Positions 31,966-39,701 of a DNA stretch of 42,184 nucleotides are shown one piece after another. The notes below the pieces were generated by a model. The model was not told the DNA's origin. It did no database searches and saw only the letters and a program-made list of their open reading frames with translations. The stretch's first letter is position 1. The number at the start of each line of letters is the position of its first letter. The DNA is taken from contig SVUA01000014.1 in NCBI GenBank assembly GCA_015063485.1, forward strand, positions 1-42,184, read 5' to 3'. Made by a program: the position numbers and the translations under genes. This DNA comes from Oscillospiraceae bacterium (GTDB lineage: Bacteria > Bacillota > Clostridia > Oscillospirales > CAG-272).

Positions 31966-33333
31966 ATGTTAAAGGCAAAAAATGTAGACATTCTTCACGG
32001 AAATCTGCTGAAAATGATAATTATTTACAGCATTCCGATAATCCTTGTCGGTCTTATTCAAAATCTCTTTAACGCCGTTGATATTATGGTTCTTAGATTT
32101 GTAGCTTCGGACGAAGCTGTTGCCTCCGTCGGCGCGACATCGACCATTATAAGTCTTCTCGTTAATAGCTTTTTCGGCTTATCAAGCGGAGTAAAGATAG
32201 TTCTTGCGCGTCTTATAGGAGAGGGGCAAGAAACAAAAGTAAAAAAAACGGTATCCACCTCTATGCTATCCTCTCTCTATCTCGGTATTATCGTAGGGAT
32301 CGTCGGTTTTATTTTAACTCCAGCGTTTTTGCGCATCACAAAGTGTCCGCCCGAATGTATCGACGGCGCGCTTCTCTACATGAGAATATATTTTGCCGCC
32401 GCACCTGCAATAATGGTATATAACTTTGGGGCATCGGTAATAAACGCTTCGGGCGACTCGCAAAGTCCTCTATATTATATGATAATATCTGGCGTTCTTA
32501 ACGTCGTTCTTAATTTTCTTCTTTGTTTTATTTTGCCGCAAAAGGTCATGGCTGTCGCCATCGCAACGACGGCGGCTCAACTTGCAGGAGCTATTCTCGT
32601 TGTCAGACGTTTGCTCAAGATGGACGGCATCTGCCATCTTGATATAAAAAACATTTCTTGGGATAAGAACGCTTTTGGAAAGATACTTGCAAACGGACTT
32701 CCGATAGCTTTAACGAACTCTCTTTACCCTATCGCAAATCTTCAGATACAGACCGCGGTAAATTCACTCGGAGCGATTGCCGTTGCGGGAAATTCCTCAT
32801 CGACTACGATATCGGGCTTGATATCTGCCGCAACGATAACGCCGTGGGCAACGGCTACGACCGTTTTCGTCGGTCAGAATCTCGGTGCAAAAAACACCGA
32901 GCGTGTCACAAAAAGTATATTTTATCTTATATCCATTACGCTTATCTGCACGGTCACTTTCGGCATCTTGGGAATGGTCTTCTCGAAGCCCTTGCTTTCT
33001 CTGTTCGTGTCGGAAGCGGAGGCGATACGCTACGGTCAAATAAGAATGTTATATACAGTCTTACCGATCTTCATATCCGGACTCCTCTCTATCATCTCAA
33101 ACCTTATTCAAGTCTTTGGATATCCGACTTTTTCTTCGATGATCTCTATCCTTTGTGTTTTCGTTTTCAGGATCATATGGATGCAGTTCGTTTACGTTAA
33201 AGTTCCTAATTTCCATGTTGTCGTTCAATGCTTTACGGTCTCGTGGATATTAGAGTGCTTGTCAAAGGCTATATTCTTCATGTATTTATACTTTGCAAAA
33301 TTCAAAAAAGGAAAATTGAAAAAAATGATGTAA
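31966..33333 (+). CDS. MATE family efflux transporter
   Basis: This 455-residue protein of about 12 helices expels cationic drugs or metabolites using an ion gradient. Typical MATE segments are LLKMIIIYSIPIILVGLIQN, LFNAVDIMVLRFVAS, NFGASVINASGDSQSPLYYM and ISAATITPWATATTVFVGQN. The ATG at 31966 has AAAGG 7 nt upstream; the GTG at 31951 is a weaker alternative. It is monocistronic, with its own promoter and a perfect terminator. Confidence 0.93.
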   Translation: MLKAKNVDILHGNLLKMIIIYSIPIILVGLIQNLFNAVDIMVLRFVASDEAVASVGATSTIISLLVNSFFGLSSGVKIVLARLIGEGQETKVKKTVSTSMLSSLYLGIIVGIVGFILTPAFLRITKCPPECIDGALLYMRIYFAAAPAIMVYNFGASVINASGDSQSPLYYMIISGVLNVVLNFLLCFILPQKVMAVAIATTAAQLAGAILVVRRLLKMDGICHLDIKNISWDKNAFGKILANGLPIALTNSLYPIANLQIQTAVNSLGAIAVAGNSSSTTISGLISAATITPWATATTVFVGQNLGAKNTERVTKSIFYLISITLICTVTFGILGMVFSKPLLSLFVSEAEAIRYGQIRMLYTVLPIFISGLLSIISNLIQVFGYPTFSSMISILCVFVFRIIWMQFVYVKVPNFHVVVQCFTVSWILECLSKAIFFMYLYFAKFKKGKLKKMM

Positions 33334-33338
33334 TACAT

Positions 33339-33376
33339 AAAAAGGTTAGGTCTTTTAAGTTTGACCTAACCTTTTT
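33339..33376. terminator. Terminator between the MATE and P-type ATPase genes
   Basis: A perfect 14-bp stem of AAAAAGGTTAGGTC and its complement serves two convergent genes. Confidence 0.92.
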
Positions 33377-33387
33377 CGTTTGATAAG

Positions 33388-33409
33388 TTAAATAAATTTC
33401 GGTTTGTCG
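33388..33409 (-). repeat. Solitary shell-repeat right end within a coding sequence
   Basis: On the minus strand, ACGACAAACCGAAATTTATT matches the right end CTCGACAAACCGCAATTTAT of the copy at 20159-20300 apart from a couple of changes. It encodes the C-terminal residues and stop codon of the P-type ATPase. No left end was found nearby. Confidence 0.7.
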
Positions 33410-35466
33410 TGAATGCGTCCCGCTCTTGCGGAATTGAGCACCGAGACGACTGCCGCGCCGACGTCGGCTACAACGGCTGCGCTGAGCGGCAATTCGCCAG
33501 CTCCCCAAACGGCGAACGCGACTCCTATGAGTACGACCGCTATCTTTATTCCCAGAGAAAGCGCGATACTTACGTTCGCTACCCTCTCCGTCCTTTTCGC
33601 TATACGTATCGCCCTTGAAACAGACGCTATATCGTCGTCGGCTATTACGACGTCCGCGCTCGTTACCGTAAGGTCCGAGCCGCAAAGTCCCATCGCTATT
33701 CCAACGTCCGCTCTCGCTATGACCGCGGAATCGTTAAGACCGTCTCCGCAAAAGGCTACTGTGCTTTTCCTTGAGATAGATTTTTGCCTTGCGTACATCT
33801 CCTCAAATTTGTCAAGCTTTTCCTTTGGAGTAAGCTTCGGATAAAATTCATTTATACCCGCTTTCTCGCACGCAGAACGCACCGACTCCTCGCCGTCGCC
33901 GCTCAATACACAGACCGAGGTAACGCCAAGAGAAGACAGCTCTTCTACCGAGCTCTTTACGCCATTTTTCAGATGTGAGGAAAAATTAAGCTTTCCGAGC
34001 AGCTTTCCGTCAAGCGCGCCGAATATTGCCGTCGTCTTGCTATCCTCTGCATCTATCCCGTTTTCGCGGAGAAGCGCGGCGTTACCGAAAAGCGCGCGTT
34101 TACCGTTGACCGCGCAAACCACTCCGCGTCCGCCTACTATCTCGATATCCTTTATCTCATATGGGTCGAAGCGTTCGTCGGAAGCAGAACAAAAAGCTAT
34201 TGCCGCCGCGTGCGGACTGTGTGAAAGAACGGCTTTCGCAAGTCCTGAAAATTCTTCGTCCGAAATATCGCAGTAAAGCTCTGCGCCATCGTATGAAAGT
34301 CCCGATTCGGTAAGCGTTCCCGTTTTATCAAACGCGATAGCTTCAATACGGCAGACCGAATCCATTATCTCTCCGCCTCGGAAAACTATTCCCTTTTTAG
34401 CCGCATATCCGATCCCCGCAAAATACGCGAGCGGTACGGAAAGGACGAGTGAGCACGGACAGGATATAACAAGCACGGTAAGTCCCGCGCGTACCCATTG
34501 CTCCCACTCATGCGTAACGAGTCCGCCGCCAAGTATTATCGCCGCGCAGATGGCGAATGCCGTCGGCGTAAAGATACGCGCAAAGCGCGCTATCTTCTTT
34601 TCGGATTCCGATTTGCGCTTTTGCGCCTCCTTTACTGCCCTTGAAAGCTCGGCTACGACCGAATTTTCATATCGCTTTTCTACGCGCAAGGTTACAGACC
34701 CGTCCAAAAGTATCGACCCTGACGGACAAGAAACACCGCAATAAAGCTCAAGCGGCTTTGACTCTCCCGTTACAGAGGACGTATCGGCATTTCCGCTGCC
34801 CGATACGACTACTCCGTCAAGCGCTATACGCTCTCCCGCGCGGACGAGTATCTGCTCTCCGACCTCTATATGCTCAGGACTTTCATTCGCAAGCTCGTCG
34901 TCTCTGACTACCGTGACGCGTTCGGGAGTAAGCTCTATAAGCTCGGAAACGTTCTTTTTCGAGCGAGAATACGCTCTGTCCGATATCATTTCTCCAAGCG
35001 AATAAAGATACATTACCGCAGCCGCGTCAGCATATTCTCCTATGCAAAAAGCACCGACCGTTGCCGCGCACATAAGCGTAAATTCGGTAAATATCTTCTT
35101 TTTCAAAAAGCCTTTTATCATACCCGCGTACACCGATACGCCAAACAGTATATAGCCTAAAAACGACGCCGCTATCGGTATCCAAAAAGGCTCTATCGGC
35201 AAAAAGCCGACTATAACAGGAATCGAGCCGAGCGTATAAAGCAATATGCTTTTTAATCTGCTTCCGCCCTCCTCTTCTTCGCCGTGACTGTGTCCGCAGC
35301 CGCAGGAACAGTCGCATTCATCTCCGTGGTCGTGACCGCAAGAGCATTTTTCCCCGTGCGCGTGTTGATGCTCATGTTCGTGCTCGTGATGATGCTCATG
35401 CTCGTGACCGCAACAGCCGCAGGAGCATTTTTCTTCGTGCTCGTGTTTATGTTCGTGTTCAGACAT
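33388..35466 (-). CDS. Zn/Cd/Pb-type heavy-metal P1B-ATPase with His/Cys-rich N-terminus
   Basis: This 692-residue metal exporter has the P-type motifs TGES (233-236), the metal-site CPC (336-338), DKTGT (380-384), the SPHAAA loop and GDGLND. The N-terminus has no HMA ferredoxin-like domain; instead residues 1-62 contain 18 His and 10 Cys, probably binding or buffering zinc. The CPC site and the Zn-type ArsR gene upstream support Zn or Cd export. The last codons (DKPKFI and stop) are encoded by a shell-repeat right end at 33388-33409. It lies 35 nt after its regulator. Confidence 0.94.
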   Translation of the reverse strand: MSEHEHKHEHEEKCSCGCCGHEHEHHHEHEHEHQHAHGEKCSCGHDHGDECDCSCGCGHSHGEEEEGGSRLKSILLYTLGSIPVIVGFLPIEPFWIPIAASFLGYILFGVSVYAGMIKGFLKKKIFTEFTLMCAATVGAFCIGEYADAAAVMYLYSLGEMISDRAYSRSKKNVSELIELTPERVTVVRDDELANESPEHIEVGEQILVRAGERIALDGVVVSGSGNADTSSVTGESKPLELYCGVSCPSGSILLDGSVTLRVEKRYENSVVAELSRAVKEAQKRKSESEKKIARFARIFTPTAFAICAAIILGGGLVTHEWEQWVRAGLTVLVISCPCSLVLSVPLAYFAGIGYAAKKGIVFRGGEIMDSVCRIEAIAFDKTGTLTESGLSYDGAELYCDISDEEFSGLAKAVLSHSPHAAAIAFCSASDERFDPYEIKDIEIVGGRGVVCAVNGKRALFGNAALLRENGIDAEDSKTTAIFGALDGKLLGKLNFSSHLKNGVKSSVEELSSLGVTSVCVLSGDGEESVRSACEKAGINEFYPKLTPKEKLDKFEEMYARQKSISRKSTVAFCGDGLNDSAVIARADVGIAMGLCGSDLTVTSADVVIADDDIASVSRAIRIAKRTERVANVSIALSLGIKIAVVLIGVAFAVWGAGELPLSAAVVADVGAAVVSVLNSARAGRIHDKPKFI

Positions 35467-35501
35467 AAATTACCTCTTCACTTTTCACTATTACTTATTA
35501 C

Positions 35502-35807
35502 CTATTTTTCCTCGCAGGCGTGCAAAAGCGCCATGTCGAGCATGAGCCTTACGTGCTCGTCAGATATCGAATATACGACCGTCTTTCCCTTTCGCGTAAC
35601 GCGTACAAGATCGGCTTTTCTCAAAAGCGCAAGCTGATGCGATATTGCGGATTGGCTCATTCCCAATCTCTCGCAGATGTGATTTACGCAAAGGCTTCCC
35701 TCAAGAAGCTCGGTAAGTATGCGCAGACGGGTTTTGTCCGAAAGTATCTTAAAAAACGTGCTCATTTCACAAAGGACCGCTTCGGTGTTGTGTTTTTCCT
35801 TATGCAT
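35502..35807 (-). CDS. ArsR/SmtB family metal-responsive repressor
   Basis: This 101-residue winged-helix repressor has the DNA-reading helix block RLGMSQSAISHQLALLRKAD. The C-terminal helix carries Asp83, His85, His96 and Glu99 (D-x-H-x10-H-x2-E), the alpha5 zinc site of the CzrA/SmtB type. It is divergent at the alpha3 position (SLCVNHIC rather than ELCVCD). It is the first gene of an operon with the P-type ATPase. Its promoter overlaps a strong inverted-repeat operator, fitting autoregulated zinc-induced derepression. Confidence 0.94.
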   Translation of the reverse strand: MHKEKHNTEAVLCEMSTFFKILSDKTRLRILTELLEGSLCVNHICERLGMSQSAISHQLALLRKADLVRVTRKGKTVVYSISDEHVRLMLDMALLHACEEK

Positions 35808-35820
35808 TATATTCCTCTCC

Positions 35821-35848
35821 GTTCATATGAATATTTGTTCATATGAAC
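35821..35848 (-). promoter_or_regulatory. Tandem ArsR-family operator
   Basis: GTTCATATGAAT (35821-35832) and GTTCATATGAAC (35837-35848) lie 4 bp apart. Together they form CATATGAA/TTCATATG (35824-35845), the classic 12-2-12-like site of this family, and the second copy is itself a perfect 12-bp palindrome. The site covers the expected transcription start. Confidence 0.82.
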
Positions 35849-35877
35849 AGTTTATCATACGTCAAATAAATTGTCAA
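35849..35877 (-). promoter_or_regulatory. Promoter of the arsR-like/P-ATPase operon
   Basis: On the minus strand, TTGACA (35877-35872), a 17-bp spacer and TAAACT (35854-35849) occur, immediately followed by the operator. Confidence 0.82.
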
Positions 35878-35990
35878 CTCTTTTTTATGAAATTTAACGT
35901 AATTTGAATTTGTTTACAACACGTTCAAAATTTGGGTATATAATGATAGGTAACTTTGAATTTTTTATCGCTCAAGGAGTAGATATTTAT

Positions 35991-36905
35991 ATGAAAAATA
36001 TACTTTCAGAAGAAAAGAGCGCTCGTTTTTTTAAGATATTCAGAATAACAGTTTTGTGCGCGGCTGTTGTCACAACGGTCTTGCGCGCGCTTTCGCTCTT
36101 CCTTTTCTATGATGCGGAAATAGGATATTATCAACACGGAAGCGTTATCCCCACCGTTTTTAACGTGTTTATGACGGTGTTCGCCCTCTTTACCGTCGTG
36201 TCGTGCGTTTTGCTTGGCAAAAATTCTCCCCGCCCCGAAAGATATACCCTCTCGAGCAAATGCGCGTCTGTATTCGCCGCCCTTGCCTTTGCCGTTGTGG
36301 CTATATCGTCTGCGACCTCTTGGTTTTTGTCCTCGGAATATTTTTTGACGGATACGTCAAGTCCGTTGACCTTGATAGTCACCATTCTTACCGTAGTTGC
36401 TCCGATAGTTTCTTGCGCGTACTTCGTACTTTACGCGCTCGGCCGTCTTTCTCCCTCGTTTTCCCTGATAGGCGGTATATTTGCGCTCGTTTATTTGGTT
36501 ATCATTCTTGCAAATTCTTACTTTGATATCTACGTTCAAATGAACGCTCCCGAAAAGCTTTCGTCACATCTCTGCTGTGTTTGCGCCCTGCTTCTCATCT
36601 TAAACGAAATGAGAGTAATGTGCGGTGCGGAGAAAAAAGCGTTTTATCTGTTTTCGGTATCCTTTTCGGCGATCGCGCTGAACGCTTGCGCTCTTCCGAC
36701 GGTCATCGCTTCCTTTGCGGGAGTTTTCACAGACGGAGTAATAACGCCTCCCGATCCGTCGGCATACGTGTTTTTCGCGCTTGGCATCTTCTCTGCCGTA
36801 CGCTTGATAATGCTTGAGCCGAAAAGCGAGATCGAAGAGAGCCAAGAAATCCAAGAAATCGAAGAAAAAAACGACACTTCAAGTGAAGAAAAGGAGCAAT
36901 CATGA
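35991..36905 (+). CDS. Polytopic membrane protein of unknown function
   Basis: This 304-residue protein has about eight hydrophobic segments and a short acidic C-terminal tail (SEIEESQEIQEIEEKNDTSS). I chose the ATG at 35991 (AAGGAG upstream) over an upstream ATG in a promoter-like region. A TATAAT box lies at 35939-35944 without a well-spaced -35. Its stop overlaps the next start in an ATGA junction, so it is translationally coupled to the HTH/WCX regulator. I do not recognise the family. Confidence 0.78.
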   Translation: MKNILSEEKSARFFKIFRITVLCAAVVTTVLRALSLFLFYDAEIGYYQHGSVIPTVFNVFMTVFALFTVVSCVLLGKNSPRPERYTLSSKCASVFAALAFAVVAISSATSWFLSSEYFLTDTSSPLTLIVTILTVVAPIVSCAYFVLYALGRLSPSFSLIGGIFALVYLVIILANSYFDIYVQMNAPEKLSSHLCCVCALLLILNEMRVMCGAEKKAFYLFSVSFSAIALNACALPTVIASFAGVFTDGVITPPDPSAYVFFALGIFSAVRLIMLEPKSEIEESQEIQEIEEKNDTSSEEKEQS

Positions 36906-37453
36906 GCGCAAACGATCGCATACAGTGGTTTCACAAAAAGGTGACGGACGGTTGTTTTCCAAACGCCACTCATCTTTCCGAGAGGTTTGGAATATCCCAC
37001 AGACAAGCGCAAAGAGACGTCGATTATCTTCGTAAAAAGCTTGAAGCTCCGCTCGAATATAATTCCGAGCGCAAAGGATATACGTATTCCGAGCATTTTG
37101 TTCTCCCCGTTATGACAGGAACGACGAACGATGCGGATTACAGAGATGTTCTTATGGGGCTTCGCGATTTCAACGACCGTGCAGCAGCGCAGTCCTTTAT
37201 CCAGATGCAGCTTCCCTACACCGCGCTTCTTGAAATAAACGATAAAATGACAGTCATGAATCTGCGTAGCATTATAGTCTCCGAAGAGCCGCGCCACCGC
37301 TATCGCTGCGAGTTTCCAAGCATCGAGCTTTTCCTCGGTATCATAATGTCTACGGGCGCGGATATCCGCGTTATCGAGCCCGATTGGCTTCGCTCCCGCC
37401 TCGTTACGTTCGCAAAGCGAGTGCTTGAGTGCAATTCGACGATAGATGAATAA
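36902..37453 (+). CDS. Compact HTH/WYL-related transcriptional regulator
   Basis: This 183-residue protein has an N-terminal HTH (CFPNATHLSERFGISHRQAQ, then RDVDYLRKKLEAPLEYN) as in YafY/WYL-domain regulators. The C-terminal 55 residues resemble the WCX extension (CEFPSIELFLGIIMSTGADI, then RVIEPDWLRSRLVTFAKRVL). The central WYL core is missing or very short, compared with about 300 residues in typical members. It is coupled to the preceding membrane protein, which may be its target or signal source. Confidence 0.8.
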   Translation: MSANDRIQWFHKKVTDGCFPNATHLSERFGISHRQAQRDVDYLRKKLEAPLEYNSERKGYTYSEHFVLPVMTGTTNDADYRDVLMGLRDFNDRAAAQSFIQMQLPYTALLEINDKMTVMNLRSIIVSEEPRHRYRCEFPSIELFLGIIMSTGADIRVIEPDWLRSRLVTFAKRVLECNSTIDE

Positions 37454-37510
37454 GAACGCGGGGGACGCGGCTGTCTCTTAACACAGGGTACGGTTTTTGT
37501 TGAGTTTTTA

Positions 37511-37538
37511 TTGACAAATTAAAAAATCTTGTTATAAT
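37511..37538 (+). promoter_or_regulatory. Promoter of the small anchored protein gene
   Basis: TTGACA (37511-37516), a 16-bp spacer and TATAAT (37533-37538), 40 bp before the ATG. Confidence 0.85.
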
Positions 37539-37578
37539 ATACATAAAATAACATAACATCTGTAACAGGAGTGCTATT

Positions 37579-38025
37579 ATGAAAAAATTAACTAAATCAA
37601 AAATTATAATCATAGTTATTATTGTTAGTGCCTTACTTTTTAGTATGGCTTTTAATATAACTTATTTATTAAACAGGCAATCTCGTTCAAAAGAAATAAG
37701 TGATTTGTCAGAAATATTAAAAAATCAAGCAATAGAATATCTACGAGAACAACTTGAATCCACAAAAGAAATTTCTGACAATGAAACCATCGTAGTTGAC
37801 AAATTTACGGCAAGCGGTTACAGCCAAGAGATCTATGAATCCAACAAAAGCAAAGAAGATTCGGAAAAAGAATTTCCTTATGAAACAGCTCAATTTTATT
37901 TAATCGTTACAGACAATGCTTTTTTCAAAACCAACGCAAGACAGTTCGTTGTTCGATTTGAAAAAGATGAATCCGGTATTATGAAAATCATCAATTACCA
38001 GCTTACACAGGGGATAAATCCATAA
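37579..38025 (+). CDS. Small membrane-anchored protein of unknown function
   Basis: This 148-residue protein has one N-terminal membrane helix (residues about 8-30), a charged helical region and a C-terminal extracytoplasmic domain with strand-like FYLIVTDNAFF and RQFVVRFEKDES. CAGGAG precedes the ATG. Its base composition is much more AT-rich than the ribosomal genes beside it, so recent acquisition or relaxed codon bias is possible. No family was recognised. Confidence 0.72.
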   Translation: MKKLTKSKIIIIVIIVSALLFSMAFNITYLLNRQSRSKEISDLSEILKNQAIEYLREQLESTKEISDNETIVVDKFTASGYSQEIYESNKSKEDSEKEFPYETAQFYLIVTDNAFFKTNARQFVVRFEKDESGIMKIINYQLTQGINP

Positions 38026-38029
38026 TAAC

Positions 38030-38083
38030 ACAGTGGGCGGTTTTGTATGTGCCAAAGCACACGCAGAATCGTCCCATGTTTTT
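38030..38083 (+). terminator. Imperfect terminator after the small anchored protein
   Basis: GGGCGGTTTTG pairs imperfectly with CAGAATCGTCCC, with GTGC/GCAC inside, and a short T run follows. It is a weaker match than the other terminators here. Confidence 0.5.
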
Positions 38084-38146
38084 AGTAACAATTTTAATAT
38101 TAGCAAGTGTTGCAAAAAATAATTTTTATATTTTTTCAAAAAAGTA

Positions 38147-38175
38147 TTGACAAATTAAAGAGTTTGTGGTAAAAT
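38147..38175 (+). promoter_or_regulatory. Promoter of rplJ-rplL
   Basis: TTGACA (38147-38152), a 17-bp spacer and TAAAAT (38170-38175). Confidence 0.88.
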
Positions 38176-38179
38176 ACTA

Positions 38180-38262
38180 TCCGTTATCCAAAGACAGCAG
38201 GTTTCGGTAAAAGCCAGGTCGCTTTCCTGCCGAGGAGAGACAAAGTCGAATATTTTTGATCT
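38180..38262 (+). ncRNA. L10 (rplJ) leader
   Basis: The leader contains TTATCCAAAGACAGCAGG, a CAGG/CCTG pairing to TTTCCTGCCGAGGAGAGA and a following AAAGTCG, matching the L10 autoregulatory leader of Firmicutes that binds the L10(L12)4 complex. Its position, directly between the promoter and rplJ, fits. Confidence 0.85.
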
Positions 38263-38269
38263 TTACGTC

Positions 38270-38312
38270 TTTCTTCGCGCAATTTTGCGGCTTTCGAAGA
38301 AAGCTTTTTTGT
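38270..38312 (+). terminator. Attenuator-like hairpin in the rplJ leader
   Basis: TTTCTTCG (38270-38277) pairs with CGAAGAAA (38295-38302), and GCTTTTTTG follows. It lies between the L10 aptamer and the rplJ ribosome binding site, so regulated premature termination is likely. Confidence 0.7.
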
Positions 38313-38347
38313 TTTCTGCTGCCAATCCTAACAGGAGGTAAAACAAA

Positions 38348-38875
38348 GTGCCTAGCAATTCTATTCTCGAACAAAAGAAGGCGATCGTTGCTGATCTTGC
38401 CGAGCAGCTCAAAGCTTCTCCCGCAGGCGTTGTCGTTAACTATCAGGGTATCACCGTTGAGGACGACACCAAGATGCGTAAGGCTCTTCGTGAGGCTGGT
38501 GTTAACTACACCGTTATGAAGAACTCACTCACCGGCAGAGCTTGTGAAGAGGTCGGCATGGGCGATATGAAGCAGTACCTTTCGGGTATGACCGCTATCG
38601 CTATCGGTAAAGACGACGCTGTTGCTCCCGCAAAGGTCCTCAAGGAATATGCGGAAAAGATCGAGTCTTTCGAGATACTCGCAGGTTACCTTGACGGTAA
38701 GGTAGTTGACAAAGCTACCGTTATGCAGCTCGCTGACATTCCGTCCAAGGAAGTACTTCTCGCGAAGTTCCTCGGAAGCATCAAATCTCCCCTCTACAAC
38801 CTTGCATACGCTCTTCAGGCTGTTATCGACAAGGACGGCGAGGAAGCTCCCGCTGCAGAAGCTGCAGAGGCGTAA
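38348..38875 (+). CDS. rplJ: 50S ribosomal protein L10
   Basis: This 175-residue stalk-base protein anchors L7/L12 dimers on the ribosome. Recognisable blocks are LKASPAGVVVNYQGITVED, REAGVNYTVMKNSLTGRACE and GYLDGKVVDKATVMQLADIP; the acidic tail EEAPAAEAAEA is typical. The start is GTG at 38348 with AGGAGG upstream. It leads the rplJ-rplL operon under an L10 leader; rplK-rplA and rpoB are not adjacent. Confidence 0.97.
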   Translation: MPSNSILEQKKAIVADLAEQLKASPAGVVVNYQGITVEDDTKMRKALREAGVNYTVMKNSLTGRACEEVGMGDMKQYLSGMTAIAIGKDDAVAPAKVLKEYAEKIESFEILAGYLDGKVVDKATVMQLADIPSKEVLLAKFLGSIKSPLYNLAYALQAVIDKDGEEAPAAEAAEA

Positions 38876-38969
38876 GCCATCTATCCCTTTCGGCATAGTG
38901 CCGACGACCGCGTGACACACGCAAAAAATTAAATTAAAAAATTATCCGAATTTAAGGAGGAAAATTAAA

Positions 38970-39350
38970 ATGGCATCTGAAAAGATCACTAACATTGTTG
39001 AAGAGATTAAGACTCTTACTATCATCGAGCTCGCTGACCTCGTAAAGGCAGTTGAGGAAGAGTTCGGCGTATCCGCAGCAGCTCCCGTAGGCGTTGTTGC
39101 AGTTGCAGGCGGCGCAGCAGCTCCCGCAGCAGAAGAAAAGACTGAGTTTGACGTAGTTCTCAAGAGCTTCGGCGCTAAGAAGCTTGACGTTATCAAGGCT
39201 GTTCGTGAGATCACCGGTCTTGGACTTAAGGAAGCTAAGGAGATGGTTGAGGGTGCTCCCAAGACCGTTAAGGAAGGCGTTTCCAAGGACGAGGCTGAGT
39301 CTGTTAAGAAGACTCTCGAAGAGGCTGGCGCAGAGGTTGAGGTTAAGTAA
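38970..39350 (+). CDS. rplL: 50S ribosomal protein L7/L12
   Basis: This 126-residue stalk protein has an N-terminal dimerisation helix pair, an Ala/Val-rich hinge ([20 protein letters not shown]) and the C-terminal factor-binding domain with [27 protein letters not shown] lies upstream of the ATG. The operon ends here at a strong terminator. The intergenic 38876-38969 holds only a small TCGGCATAGTGCCGA hairpin. Confidence 0.98.
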   Translation: MASEKITNIVEEIKTLTIIELADLVKAVEEEFGVSAAAPVGVVAVAGGAAAPAAEEKTEFDVVLKSFGAKKLDVIKAVREITGLGLKEAKEMVEGAPKTVKEGVSKDEAESVKKTLEEAGAEVEVK

Positions 39351-39376
39351 TTTAACCCCTCTCGGTTTCTTGAACA

Positions 39377-39416
39377 TAAACGGCTATTGCAAATGCAATA
39401 GCCGTTTTGTTTTTGT
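39377..39416 (+). terminator. Terminator of rplJ-rplL
   Basis: A perfect 13-bp stem of AAACGGCTATTGC and its complement with a short loop is followed by a T-rich run. Confidence 0.93.
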
Positions 39417-39424
39417 TTGGAATT

Positions 39425-39666
39425 TCAAATTTTGATTTGTCGGTGTGTTATTGTTCGCATAAATTTAACCGAATGGCAACGGACCGTCGAGGACGCCGGT
39501 CCCTACAGTGTAGAAATGTTTGTACACATATTCCTCGCCGTGAGGCGACGGTAAAACCTGACGATCATAAATTATCTTGTAGGGACCGGCGTCCTCGACG
39601 GTCCTAATACAAACGAATTTTACTAATCTAACGTATAACGATTTCCCCGATAAACCGCAATTTATT
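39425..39666 (+). repeat. Shell repeat carrying a complete nested GGACCG element
   Basis: The left end is TCAAATTTTGATTTGTCGG and the right end is CCCCGATAAACCGCAATTTA. The shell parts match 20159-20300 and 24252-24393 closely. The nested element at 39481-39604 is complete here and mostly lost in those two copies. Confidence 0.92.
39481..39604. repeat. Nested 124-bp inverted-repeat element, GGACCG variant
   Basis: The 27-bp inverted arms start GGACCGTCGAGGACGCCGGT. It has the same length as 13201-13324, and its interior is homologous to that element read in reverse. In each arm the A-T pair of GGACAG/CTGTCC is replaced by a C-G pair (GGACCG/CGGTCC). Confidence 0.92.
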
Positions 39667-39701
39667 GGGCAAGACATATTATTCTGTCTTGCCCTTTTGC
39701 C

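Noticed and set aside
37471-37486. CTGTCTCTTAACACAG resembling an IS50/Tn5-type end
   Set aside because: It lacks a base relative to the known end, has no partner end or transposase nearby, and is partly palindromic by chance.
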